The notes: generated from the sequence alone by a model not told the origin. A stretch of DNA of 10,111 bases from Paludibacteraceae bacterium (GCA_017960065.1 JAGCZK010000076.1:1-10111), one strand, 5' to 3'. Counted from the first letter of the stretch, positions 1-7,363 are shown. A program made the numbers and translations.

Positions 1-1
1 G

Positions 2-691
2 ACGGCGGCCCTCGGCCACGAAACGGTGCACTATTGGATGCACAACAACATGATTACCATCAACGGCCAGAAGATGGGCCAGTCGCTGGGCAACTTCATC
101 ACCCTCGACGAGTTGTTCTCCGGGTCGCACCGCTTGCTGGAGCAGCCCTATTCGCCGATGACCATCCGCTTCTTCATCCTGCAGGCCCATTACCGCAGCA
201 CGGTCGATTTCTCGAACGAGGCCCTGCAAGCTTCCGAAAAAGGACTCGAACGCTTGCTCGAGGCTTACCGCCGGCTGTCGAAACTTACGCCTTCGGCCGC
301 TTCTACGGTCGAGGTCAAAGGGTTGCGCCAGCGTTGCGAGGAAGCCATGAACGACGACCTCAACACGCCCATCGTCATCGCCCACCTTTTCGAGGCCGGC
401 AAAGCCATCAATACGGTGGCCGACGGCAAAGGCACCATTTCCAAGGAAGACCTGGATGAGTTGCAGGCCACCTTCAAGGTGATGATCGAAGAGGTGCTCG
501 GCCTGCAAACGGCCGAAGCGGCCGGAACCGGTACCGAAGCCTACAAAAAGGCCGTCGATTTGTTGTTGGACATTCGCCTTCAGGCCAAACAGAACAAAGA
601 CTGGGCCACCTCCGACAAGATTCGCAACGAGCTGACCGCCATGGGATTTTCGATCAAAGACACCAAGGATGGATTCGAATGGTCCTTATAA
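2..691 (+). CDS. cysS: Cysteinyl-tRNA synthetase, C-terminal part (5' truncated by window edge)
   Basis: This gene makes the class I synthetase that charges tRNA-Cys with cysteine in the cytoplasm. The reading frame is open from base 2, so the first 229 or so visible codons are only the C-terminal part of a protein that is usually about 450-500 residues; the HIGH motif and zinc ligands lie upstream of the window. Visible family marks are GHETVHYWMHNNMITING just before the KMSKS loop, which here reads KMGQS at bases 71-85 and is followed by LGNF. Next comes the helical DALR-type anticodon-binding region with FFILQAHYRSTVDFSNEAL and the CysRS signature AMNDDLNTP. The protein ends in a normal small C-terminal domain (DWATSDKIRNEL ... 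FEWSL). The downstream NlpC/P60 gene starts inside its last 23 bases. In the KMSKS loop the second lysine is replaced by glutamine. Identification is firm. Confidence 0.96.
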   Translation, partial: TAALGHETVHYWMHNNMITINGQKMGQSLGNFITLDELFSGSHRLLEQPYSPMTIRFFILQAHYRSTVDFSNEALQASEKGLERLLEAYRRLSKLTPSAASTVEVKGLRQRCEEAMNDDLNTPIVIAHLFEAGKAINTVADGKGTISKEDLDELQATFKVMIEEVLGLQTAEAAGTGTEAYKKAVDLLLDIRLQAKQNKDWATSDKIRNELTAMGFSIKDTKDGFEWSL

Positions 692-1322
692 TCACCGGCA
701 CCGCTGGATGCTGATCCTGCCCCTGATGTTGCTGGCGGGCTGGTATGCCTGTGCCCGTTCGCAAAGCGGCGCGCAACGCGCGGCGGTGCGTCAGGTGAGT
801 CAGGCGTCGCCGCTCGACGCCGTCATAGAAGAGGTGGTGTTGGAAGACCTCGCCCAGCCGGAGGCAGAACAACCGGTAGAAGAAAAACCGACAGCCCCGC
901 AGCCCGCCGAGGCGCCGCAGAAGCCGCAGTCGCAAGACCAAGTCGGCAGGCTGCTCGATTTTGCCATGAGCCTGCTGGGCAAGCCCTACCGCTATGGCGG
1001 CGAAACCCCCGAAGGCTTCGACTGCTCGGGCTATACGTCTTACGTCTTCCGCCAATTCGGTGTTAAGCTGCCGCACAGCTCGTCGATGCAGTATGCGGCC
1101 GTCACCGACCGTGTCGCGCGGGCCGACCTTCAGCCAGGCGACCTGGTGTTCTATGCCGGCCGTGCCGGAGGGGCCGACATCAACCACGTCGGCATTGTCA
1201 CCTCGGTGTCGGGCTCCGATTTCGATTTCATCCATGCCGCCTCCACCGGCATTGTGGTGTCGCACAATTCGCAGGCCTACTATGCCGAGCGCTATATCGG
1301 GGCGGCCAGGGTTCGCTGGTAG
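669..1322 (+). CDS. NlpC/P60 family cell-wall peptidase (secreted or membrane-anchored)
   Basis: This is a 217-residue cysteine peptidase of the NlpC/P60 family, whose members cut stem peptides of peptidoglycan, often at gamma-D-Glu-diaminopimelate bonds. Residues 13-29 are hydrophobic (a signal peptide or anchor). Residues about 60-92 form a Pro/Glu/Gln-rich linker, and residues about 93-217 are the catalytic domain. The expected triad is visible: Cys119 in GFDCSGY, His173 in NHVGIV and His189 in FIHAAS. GKPYRYGG and LQPGDLVFY are further family blocks. The start at 669 overlaps cysS by 23 nt. A second ATG at 708 is possible, but it would remove Arg10 and Arg12, the only positive charges before the hydrophobic segment, so 669 is preferred. 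Cys28 follows Trp-Tyr-Ala, a poor lipobox, while Ala-Cys-Ala (27-29) could be a signal peptidase I site, so the anchoring mode is open. The precise substrate cannot be read from the sequence. Confidence 0.9.
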   Translation: MDSNGPYNHRHRWMLILPLMLLAGWYACARSQSGAQRAAVRQVSQASPLDAVIEEVVLEDLAQPEAEQPVEEKPTAPQPAEAPQKPQSQDQVGRLLDFAMSLLGKPYRYGGETPEGFDCSGYTSYVFRQFGVKLPHSSSMQYAAVTDRVARADLQPGDLVFYAGRAGGADINHVGIVTSVSGSDFDFIHAASTGIVVSHNSQAYYAERYIGAARVRW

Positions 1323-1365
1323 GGGGCGCATTTCCCGGCCGATTTCCAATATTTGAAAGAAAAAA

Positions 1366-1396
1366 TTTTGCGGAAACGAAATTTGTTGTAACTTTG
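1366..1396 (+). promoter_or_regulatory. Bacteroidota-type promoter for the tRNA-Glu gene
   Basis: TAACTTTG at 1389-1396 matches the Bacteroidota -7 consensus TAnnTTTG. TTTTG at 1366-1370 is a plausible -33 element with an 18-bp spacer. The expected transcription start is a few bases downstream, around 1402-1406, which leaves a short 5' leader before the mature tRNA at 1420. The match to the consensus is seen; use as a promoter is inferred. Confidence 0.65.
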
Positions 1397-1419
1397 CCCC
1401 CGATTTGACAAGAGTCTAT

Positions 1420-1492
1420 GGCGCATTCGTCTAGGGGTCTAGGACGCCGCCCTCTCACGGCGGAAACCCGGGTTCGAATCCCGGATGCGCTA
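1420..1492 (+). tRNA. tRNA-Glu (anticodon CUC)
   Basis: The 73-nt sequence folds as a complete cloverleaf. The 7-bp acceptor stem is 1420-1426 with 1485-1491 (G1420-U1491 is a wobble pair). The anticodon stem CCGCC/GGCGG is at 1447-1451 and 1459-1463, the loop is CTCTCAC, and the anticodon CTC is at 1454-1456. The T stem CCGGG/CCCGG is at 1468-1472 and 1480-1484 with loop TTCGAAT. The D arm GTCTAGGGGTCTAGGA closely resembles bacterial tRNA-Glu. The anticodon reads GAG. CCA is not encoded (ACCT follows at 1492-1495), so CCA would be added after transcription. A promoter lies just upstream and a terminator just downstream, so it looks like a single-gene transcription unit. Confidence 0.97.
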
Positions 1493-1498
1493 CCTCGG

Positions 1499-1533
1499 CA
1501 CCGGTTCTCGTTCGAGATCCGGTGTTTTTTTTT
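1499..1533 (+). terminator. Rho-independent terminator of the tRNA-Glu transcript
   Basis: The stem CACCGG (1499-1504) pairs with CCGGTG (1519-1524). It continues inward, past a T-T mismatch, as TCTC (1506-1509) with GAGA (1514-1517) around a GTTC loop. Nine T residues follow at 1525-1533. It begins 6 nt after the mature tRNA end, as expected for a tRNA terminator. Confidence 0.93.
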
Positions 1534-1566
1534 CGCAAACCCCGGCCATTTTTAACATAAAAAACC

Positions 1567-1594
1567 AAAAAAACGCCGTCAAGGGCGATTTTTT
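1567..1594 (+). terminator. Second terminator-like hairpin, A-tract/T-tract flanked
   Basis: CGCC (1574-1577) pairs with GGCG (1584-1587) around a 6-nt loop. The stem can be extended by the A-tract at 1567-1573 pairing with the T-tract at 1589-1594, with A1588 bulged. The symmetrical A/T flanks would allow it to act on either strand. It may back up the tRNA terminator and shield the PUL promoter from read-through. The GC core is short, so this is a moderate call. Confidence 0.5.
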
Positions 1595-1627
1595 CAGCAA
1601 ACAAACGTGTATTTGTGAAAAATTATT

Positions 1628-1635
1628 TATCTTTG
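1628..1635 (+). promoter_or_regulatory. Likely -7 element of the PUL (susC) promoter
   Basis: TATCTTTG at 1628-1635 is an exact match to the Bacteroidota -7 consensus TAnnTTTG. The nearest TTTG upstream (1612-1615) is only 12 bp away, too close for a normal -33 element, so the -33 contact is weak or replaced by an activator, as is usual at inducible PUL promoters. The start would fall near 1641-1643, giving a leader of about 100 nt before the susC ATG. No regulator gene is visible in the window. Confidence 0.6.
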
Positions 1636-1645
1636 TCCGAAGTTT

Positions 1646-1679
1646 CGACTTGTGCAAAAGGCAAGTTGCGCCTTTTTGC
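1646..1679 (+). promoter_or_regulatory. susC leader RNA: two mutually exclusive hairpins
   Basis: Hairpin A pairs CGACTTG (1646-1652) with CAAGTTG (1662-1668): 7 bp including one G-U pair, with a 9-nt loop. Hairpin B pairs GCAAAAGGC (1654-1662) with GCCTTTTTGC (1670-1679): 9 bp with one bulged T and a 7-nt loop. The two overlap at 1654-1668 and cannot form together. The 3' arm of B contains the T-run rather than being followed by one, so B is not a classical terminator. A regulatory role is inferred only from position, between the -7 element and the susC start, and from the alternative pairing. Confidence 0.4.
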
Positions 1680-1743
1680 GAGCCGAAAACGACCTGACCT
1701 TAATCGAAAGAGTGAAATTTTTTACTAATTATTAATTAACAAT

Positions 1744-4700
1744 ATGAAAAAATCATTGTCTGTTTTAGCATGTTTATTGCTAAGTTCCTTGGCCGTACTG
1801 GCACAGAAGCAGGCGACTGGTACGGTGACCTTGTCCGATGAGGATGACGAACCCGCTTCCGGTGCTTATGTGATTGTGACTGGTACGCAAACAGCCGTGA
1901 TGACCGATGTTGACGGTAACTTCTCGATCGAAGTGCCTGCCGGCAAAACGATTACGGTTTCGTACAGTGGGTACGCCTCGCAAGAATTGTCTCCTGCCAC
2001 CGGCATGAACATCTCCTTGCAACCCGATGCCCAGCAAATCGAAGAAATCGAAGTGGTTAACTTGGGTTACGGAGCCCAAAGAAAGAGCCAGGTCACCGGT
2101 TCTATCTCCTCCGTAAAATCCGAACAGTTGCAACGTACCCCGGCTTCGGGTGTTGACCAGGCTTTGCAGGGTCGCGCTTCGGGTGTGACGGTCAACGCAG
2201 GTTCGGGCCAACCGGGTCAGACCGCCGAAATCCGCGTCCGTGGTATCGGTTCCGCCAACTCCGACAACTCGCCTATCTACGTAGTCGATGGTACCATTAC
2301 CGACAATATCTCCTTCCTCAGCCCCAACGACATCGCAAAGATGGAAGTGTTGAAAGACGCTTCGGCCACGGCCATCTATGGTTCGCGCGCTGCCAACGGT
2401 GTGATTTTGATTACTACTAAAAGCGGAGGCAAAGACCGTGAGGCGACTATTTCTTTCAACGCCTACTGGGGTTGGCAGAATGTCCACAAAAAACTTAGTT
2501 TGATGAACGCCAAGCAACAGGCAGAGGCGCGTATGCGTTTTGCCGGTAGCGCTGCAGTGGACCAGATGGTCGTTTACTATACGCAAGGCTTCCAAGAATG
2601 GTGGAAGAAACAAAGTAGTTATGCGACCAATGCATACCTGCCTGCCAACTTTGATTACAGCGCACAAGAAACCGACTGGCAGGATGCGGTGTTCAACAAA
2701 AACGCCTTCATGCACAACTATCACCTGTCGATCGACGGTAGCACCGACAAGTTCAGCTATGCGTTCAGTTCGACTTACTTCAAACAAGACGGTACAATGA
2801 TCGGTTCGGACTACAACCGTTTCACCTTGCGTTTGAACACTTCGTACCAAGCGCGCAAATGGTTGAAAATCGGCGAACACCTGTCGTTTACCACCGACGG
2901 TGGCCGTACCATTATGAACAACGCCCAATCGCCCGAATCTTCGACGCTGGGTGCTGCCTTGGTAATGGCTCCGTGGGACCCCATCCAACTGCCAGAGGGA
3001 ACCGTCAACTCCAATGGCGAAAGCTTGGCTGGCAACTACGCTCCGGCCACGAACTTCACCAATACGACGAACCCGTATTCGCAGGTATATATGCACAACC
3101 CCAAAAACCACAACAACCGTTGGTTGGGCGACCTTTATGCCGAAATCACTCCAATCAAAGGCTTGACGATCCGTCCGTCGATATCGCTCGACCTGGCTAA
3201 CAACCGCAGTTCCGACTTCCAATACTTGTATCGTTTCTCGAACAATGACGGTCGTCAATACAATTCCTACGGTACGACTTGGACCCGTTACAGCACGTGG
3301 ATTAACGATAACGTTGTAACGTACGCCCGCGACTTTGATAAGCACAGTTTCTCGGTGATGGTCGGCGAAAGTAACGAAGAGTCTTACTATCACAGCTTAA
3401 ATGGTGGTGGTAAAGAATATATCAACGAAGACGAAGGTCTGCAAATGATTAAGTATGCCACCAACGATACGTTGAGAGCCGGTGATGATATCTCACGTAC
3501 GCGTCGAGTGTCAGCTTTCGGCCGATTGTTCTATTCGTATGGCAACCGCTACATGGTGACGGTGAACTTCCGTGCCGACGCAACGAGCATGTTCAATAAA
3601 GACTATATGTGGGGCTACTTCCCCTCGACTTCTTTGGGTTGGCGTATCAACGAGGAGTCGTGGTTGAAGGATGTCGAAGCCGTTAAGACCTTGAAACTCC
3701 GTGTGGGTTGGGGTCAAGTAGGTAACGACCGAGTTCAGGCCGCTTCTTTCTTAGACGCAATGGGCCAAGGCCTGTGGTTCTACGGATATGTCTTTGGCGA
3801 TGCCATGAACCAAAAAGCAGTTGTAGGTGCCGGTACTGATAAGCAGCCGAACCTCAAAGGTCGTTGGGAAACCTCTCAGCAATGGGACGCTGGTATCGAC
3901 TTCGATTTCTGGAACGGCAAGCTCGGCGGTTCGTTCGACTTCTATGTTCGCGACACCAAAGACATGTTGCTGTATGTCAAAGCTCCGGCACAAGTCGGCA
4001 ACCTCTACGATCCAATGGACAATATTGGTACGGGTCGCAACCTGGGTATCGACTTGGAGTTGATTCACGAAAATCAAGTGAGCGATTTCCACTATTCGAT
4101 TACCGGTAACCTCTCGTTCTTGAAAAACAAATTGATTAGATTGAATAGAGCCAACCCTCAATATCCTGGTGTCCAAGTTATTGACGAAGGATATCCTTTA
4201 TATGCGTTTTATGGCTACGAATATGAAGGCATCTACCACTCCGATGAAGAGGCTGCCGCCGACATGCCGGGCATGACGACGTTGCACGCCGGTGATGCCA
4301 AGTTTGTGGATCAGAACGGCGATGGCGTCATCAACGACCAGGATAAGGTTGTGATCGGTACGCCGTATCCGAAACTGACCGGTAGCTTGAACTTCGAATG
4401 TGATTGGAAAGGCATCGACTTCCAAATCTTCTTCCAAGGCGTTTATGGCGCTCAGGTGTACAATGCCGCCCGTCTGCGTCTCGAAGGAGCCGGCGACACC
4501 GGTACGTTGAGCACCGATATGGAGAATGCCTATGTGTATTACAACGAAAACACCATCAAAAAGATGGCCAAGAACGGTATCCCTGCCGAAATGTTTACCG
4601 CTAACAACGACAAGGCGACGATTCCTAACCCCAATGGTCACTCCAATAACAAGGCTGCAAGCTCGCGCTTTGTTGAAGACGCCTCTTACCTGCGTTTGAA

Positions 4701-4902
4701 AAACTTGACGGTGGGTTACACCCTGCCCAAGGACATTACGATGAAGGCCAAGATCCAACGTCTGCGTTTCTATCTGACCGTAAACAACTTGCTGACCCTG
4801 ACCAAATACTCGGGTTATGACCCCGAAGTCGGTGGCGGTGTTGACTACGGCAACTACCCGGTATCGCGTACCGTTATGTGTGGTATTAATTTGGACTTCT
4901 AA
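1744..4902 (+). CDS. susC: SusC/RagA-type TonB-dependent outer-membrane transporter
   Basis: This 1052-residue outer-membrane transporter imports oligosaccharides, here inferred to be beta-1,3-glucan fragments, using TonB energy together with its SusD partner. Residues 1-20 are a signal peptide (AVLA before Gln21). Residues about 24-95 are a carboxypeptidase-regulatory-like beta-sandwich domain. Residues 100-110 (EEIEVVNLGYG) are the likely TonB box, and the plug occupies about 111-230. SusC hallmarks are QALQGRASGVTV (139-150), IRVRGIGS (163-170), PIYVVDG (177-183) and LKDASATAIYGSRAANGV (203-220). The rest is the 22-strand barrel, including the usual Ca-loop-like D-x-N-x-D segment at 856-867 and a terminal Phe. 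There is no N-terminal STN domain, so it probably does not signal directly to a FecR-type anti-sigma factor. The ATG at 1744 follows an A/T-rich leader without Shine-Dalgarno. susD starts 21 nt after its stop. The family call is firm; the substrate comes from neighbouring enzymes. Confidence 0.97.
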   Translation: MKKSLSVLACLLLSSLAVLAQKQATGTVTLSDEDDEPASGAYVIVTGTQTAVMTDVDGNFSIEVPAGKTITVSYSGYASQELSPATGMNISLQPDAQQIEEIEVVNLGYGAQRKSQVTGSISSVKSEQLQRTPASGVDQALQGRASGVTVNAGSGQPGQTAEIRVRGIGSANSDNSPIYVVDGTITDNISFLSPNDIAKMEVLKDASATAIYGSRAANGVILITTKSGGKDREATISFNAYWGWQNVHKKLSLMNAKQQAEARMRFAGSAAVDQMVVYYTQGFQEWWKKQSSYATNAYLPANFDYSAQETDWQDAVFNKNAFMHNYHLSIDGSTDKFSYAFSSTYFKQDGTMIGSDYNRFTLRLNTSYQARKWLKIGEHLSFTTDGGRTIMNNAQSPESSTLGAALVMAPWDPIQLPEGTVNSNGESLAGNYAPATNFTNTTNPYSQVYMHNPKNHNNRWLGDLYAEITPIKGLTIRPSISLDLANNRSSDFQYLYRFSNNDGRQYNSYGTTWTRYSTWINDNVVTYARDFDKHSFSVMVGESNEESYYHSLNGGGKEYINEDEGLQMIKYATNDTLRAGDDISRTRRVSAFGRLFYSYGNRYMVTVNFRADATSMFNKDYMWGYFPSTSLGWRINEESWLKDVEAVKTLKLRVGWGQVGNDRVQAASFLDAMGQGLWFYGYVFGDAMNQKAVVGAGTDKQPNLKGRWETSQQWDAGIDFDFWNGKLGGSFDFYVRDTKDMLLYVKAPAQVGNLYDPMDNIGTGRNLGIDLELIHENQVSDFHYSITGNLSFLKNKLIRLNRANPQYPGVQVIDEGYPLYAFYGYEYEGIYHSDEEAAADMPGMTTLHAGDAKFVDQNGDGVINDQDKVVIGTPYPKLTGSLNFECDWKGIDFQIFFQGVYGAQVYNAARLRLEGAGDTGTLSTDMENAYVYYNENTIKKMAKNGIPAEMFTANNDKATIPNPNGHSNNKAASSRFVEDASYLRLKNLTVGYTLPKDITMKAKIQRLRFYLTVNNLLTLTKYSGYDPEVGGGVDYGNYPVSRTVMCGINLDF

Positions 4903-4923
4903 GTCTGTCAAAAAATTATTTGT

Positions 4924-6528
4924 ATGAAAAGTATTAAATTAGCAGTTTTGATTGCGGGCGCGGCCGGTCTTCTTACGGGTTGTGCCTGGATACAAGAGCC
5001 GCAACCCGGTAAGCAACAGGTGAAAGACTTCTTTATAAGTCCTTCCGCTTGCGAAATGAACGTTAACGCCGACTATGCCCCCCTTCAATGGGAGCTGGAC
5101 GAAACTTACTTCTCGGAGTGGTTTATCGGCGACATTTGCTCCGACGATGCTGTCAAAGGCGGTCAGGGAATCAGCGACATGGCCATGGCCTATGATCTCG
5201 AAAACTTCCGCGGCAATGCCGACAACACGATTCTTCTGAGCTACTACCGCGCCAACTTGCTCGGTATTGCCCGTTGCAACTCGTCGTTGGAGTGGTTGAG
5301 CGATATGGAATTCCCCGACGACTCGACTTGGACCGATGCGTACAAGAACCGTCTGCTCGGCGAAGTCTATTTCTTGCGCGCCTACTACATGTTCCGTCTG
5401 CTTCGTGTCTTTGGTGCCTTCCCGATGTCCACGGAGCCGATTAAAGAAACTACGAAGTGGAGAATGGCCCGCACTGACGTGCCGACCATTTATGCGCAAA
5501 TCGAAAGCGACTTGTTGCAAGCCAACTCGAAGTTGATGCTCAAGAGCCAGATGGCTCCGGCCGATGCCGGCCGTGCCACCAAGGGAGCTGCCCAGGCCAT
5601 GTTGCTGAAGACGTTCCTCTATCGTGGCGAATATGCCCAAGCCAAGGCATGGGGCGATTCGGTGATTTCCTCTGGCGAGTATGACCTCGTGGCCGACTAT
5701 GCGGTCAACTTCAAACTCGAGGGCGAAAACAACATCGAGTCGGTTTTTGAAATTCAATACGTCAACGAAGATGCGTCGGACTATGGCGGCCGTGGTGGTA
5801 CGCGTGGTACCTTCACCACGATTCTGACCCGTGCCCGTGCGCAAATTGGCGGCGAAGAAGGCTGGGGTTTCAACAAACCCTCGCAAAGCCTCTACGACGA
5901 GTTTGAAGATGGCGATGCCCGCCGCGATGCCACCATTTTGTTGCCTCCTAGTCAATGGCAAAAGGACGATGACAATTATCTTGGCAACCACTACCTCAAC
6001 CGCAAGACCGGTTTGTACAATGAGGCTGGCGACGGTTCTGCCTACCACTTGGCACACCACACCCGTGGTGATTTGAACAACAAGCAAATCCGTTATGCCG
6101 ACGTGCTTTTGATGTACGCCGAGGCTTGTGCCGAAAGTGGCGATGCAACGACGGCCGCTACCTACCTCAACATGGTGCGTGCCCGTGCCCGCGACTTTGC
6201 CATCTCGAAAGGCGCCGATCCTTCGGTATTGCCCGATTATCCGGGTTACACCTACAAAGAAAATGGTTTCGGTACGGCAGCTGCTCCCGCTAACATTATG
6301 GCCGCTATCCGTCACGAACGTCGTGTCGAGTTGGGCATGGAAGCTCACCGTTGGTTCGATTTGGTTCGTTGGGGCATTGCCGATCAGGTGATGAACAACT
6401 ACCGTGCTAACGAGAAGGAAGAAATCACCGAACACATGTATCCCTTTGTTAAAGGCGTTCACGAACTCTTCCCCTTGCCGACCAAGGAGATTGAGTTGAA
6501 CCCGATGGAACAGAATCCTGGTTATTAA
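4924..6528 (+). CDS. susD: SusD/RagB-type glycan-binding outer-membrane lipoprotein
   Basis: This 534-residue lipoprotein is the lid and glycan-binding partner of the SusC transporter encoded just upstream. The signal peptide ends in the lipobox LTGC, giving lipidated Cys20, followed by AWIQEPQPG. Family features are the TPR-like helices with LGEVYFLRAYYMFRLLRVFG (145-164) and the C-terminal RagB/SusD block: YADVLLMYAEACAESGD (391-407), AAIRHERRVELGMEAHRWFD (460-479) and LFPLPTKEIELNP...QNPGY at the extreme C terminus. The length is typical. It is 21 nt downstream of susC and 18 nt upstream of the next gene, so the three are surely cotranscribed. Glycan specificity cannot be read from the sequence because SusD ligand residues are poorly conserved; beta-1,3-glucan is inferred from the downstream GH128 and GH16 genes. 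Confidence 0.96.
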   Translation: MKSIKLAVLIAGAAGLLTGCAWIQEPQPGKQQVKDFFISPSACEMNVNADYAPLQWELDETYFSEWFIGDICSDDAVKGGQGISDMAMAYDLENFRGNADNTILLSYYRANLLGIARCNSSLEWLSDMEFPDDSTWTDAYKNRLLGEVYFLRAYYMFRLLRVFGAFPMSTEPIKETTKWRMARTDVPTIYAQIESDLLQANSKLMLKSQMAPADAGRATKGAAQAMLLKTFLYRGEYAQAKAWGDSVISSGEYDLVADYAVNFKLEGENNIESVFEIQYVNEDASDYGGRGGTRGTFTTILTRARAQIGGEEGWGFNKPSQSLYDEFEDGDARRDATILLPPSQWQKDDDNYLGNHYLNRKTGLYNEAGDGSAYHLAHHTRGDLNNKQIRYADVLLMYAEACAESGDATTAATYLNMVRARARDFAISKGADPSVLPDYPGYTYKENGFGTAAAPANIMAAIRHERRVELGMEAHRWFDLVRWGIADQVMNNYRANEKEEITEHMYPFVKGVHELFPLPTKEIELNPMEQNPGY

Positions 6529-6546
6529 TCATAAAAACTGATTGCT

Positions 6547-7290
6547 ATGAAGACTATTTCATTTTTCAAGTTTGCCGTTCTTTCGACGGCGATGGTATTC
6601 GGTCTGGCCGCTTGCGGTCCGAAAGAGCCCGCTGATCCCGGTCAAAATGATGACCCCCAAGAGGAACCCGAACCCGTAGATACCAAAGACAAGATGTGGG
6701 TGTTCTTTGGAAGTGACGCCATTGTTGGATCATTGTCGAGCAACTTCCACGATTTGCGAATCGATGACCAAAACACGCACTTCTTTATTTGGGAAAGCAC
6801 TGGAACTGGCGCTACCGTTACGGAAACTGACGTCAACTACAAAGGTCAGTCAGTAGGTGGTTTTATGGGTGTGACCATTACCGCTGGTTGGTTTGGTGCT
6901 GCATTCAACCATTCGATCGATGTTTTGGGTTCTGATTTGAATTTCCTCAAACGTCTGAATCCCGACATTGACGACGCTTATCTGCACATTGCTTTGAAAT
7001 CTGCTGATAATCAGCAATGGAGACTGCAACTGAAAACGTCGAACAACGCTGGTACCGAAACGGGTGTTGAATGGGTAATTGGTGGCGATACGGCTACTGG
7101 TAACAATGTAATTGCCCTTCCTCGCGATGGCGCATGGCACGAGTTCAACCTGAACTTGGGTGATGCCGGTGCCGTATTCGGTAAATTCACTGGCGGCAAC
7201 CCCAACTCGGTGGTGATTGCTGCTTGGGACTTTGACGTTGCTGCCAACAGCACCTTGTATTTTGATGGCATTTACGTTTACGGAGATTAA
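6547..7290 (+). CDS. Unrecognised lipoprotein, candidate surface glycan-binding protein (SusE/SGBP position)
   Basis: I do not recognise a named family for this 247-residue protein. Residues 1-22 form a lipoprotein signal ending in the lipobox LAAC, with Cys23 as the anchor. It is followed by an acidic Pro/Asp/Glu-rich tether (about 24-48), the usual spacer of surface lipoproteins. Residues about 50-247 form one domain with alternating hydrophobic strands and many aromatics (MWVFFG, FFIWES, GWFGAAFNHS, WRLQLK, GAWHEFNLNL, AAWDFD). It ends in STLYFDGIYVYGD, the kind of closing strand common in jelly-roll carbohydrate-binding domains. No catalytic motif is apparent. Its place right after susD, where Sus-like loci encode SusE/SusF-type surface glycan-binding proteins, suggests it binds the same beta-glucan. 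The GH128 gene follows after 73 nt containing a strong hairpin. The lipoprotein call is firm; the binding role is inference. Confidence 0.75.
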   Translation: MKTISFFKFAVLSTAMVFGLAACGPKEPADPGQNDDPQEEPEPVDTKDKMWVFFGSDAIVGSLSSNFHDLRIDDQNTHFFIWESTGTGATVTETDVNYKGQSVGGFMGVTITAGWFGAAFNHSIDVLGSDLNFLKRLNPDIDDAYLHIALKSADNQQWRLQLKTSNNAGTETGVEWVIGGDTATGNNVIALPRDGAWHEFNLNLGDAGAVFGKFTGGNPNSVVIAAWDFDVAANSTLYFDGIYVYGD

Positions 7291-7310
7291 TCCGTAGAAG
7301 CCAATTTTTA

Positions 7311-7340
7311 AGGAAGACGGGCTTGGTCGCCCGTCTTCCT
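7311..7340 (+). promoter_or_regulatory. Perfect 12-bp intercistronic hairpin between binding-protein and enzyme genes
   Basis: AGGAAGACGGGC (7311-7322) pairs perfectly with GCCCGTCTTCCT (7329-7340) around the 6-nt loop TTGGTC. The sequence after it, ACTATTATTTTA, is T-rich but not a continuous U-tract, so it may act as a leaky terminator or as a 3'-end stabiliser of the susC-susD-lipoprotein message. It starts 20 nt after the stop codon of the preceding gene. No TAnnTTTG element is visible between it and the GH128 start at 7364, so the downstream genes probably depend on read-through. Confidence 0.7.
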
Positions 7341-7363
7341 ACTATTATTTTAAATCTGATTCT

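Noticed and set aside
1420..1492. Possible phage or island attachment site in tRNA-Glu
   Set aside because: I saw no second copy of the tRNA 3' end and no integrase in the window, so nothing beyond position supports it.
1485..1697. 70-codon open frame running from the tRNA 3' end through the terminators and leader
   Set aside because: It begins inside the mature tRNA, crosses two terminator hairpins and the susC -7 element, and has a low-complexity, non-protein-like translation.
1780..3393. Very long open frame (537 codons) on the minus strand opposite susC
   Set aside because: susC is unmistakable on the other strand. The antisense frame arises because susC rarely uses TTA, CTA and TCA codons in that phase; the translation has no recognisable domain.
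4939..6462. 507-codon open frame on the minus strand opposite susD
   Set aside because: It mirrors susD codon usage and has no family features; susD itself matches its family end to end.
7351..7358. TAAATCTG as a possible -7 element in front of the GH128 gene
   Set aside because: It has one mismatch to TAnnTTTG, and a start from it would fall at or inside the GH128 start codon.
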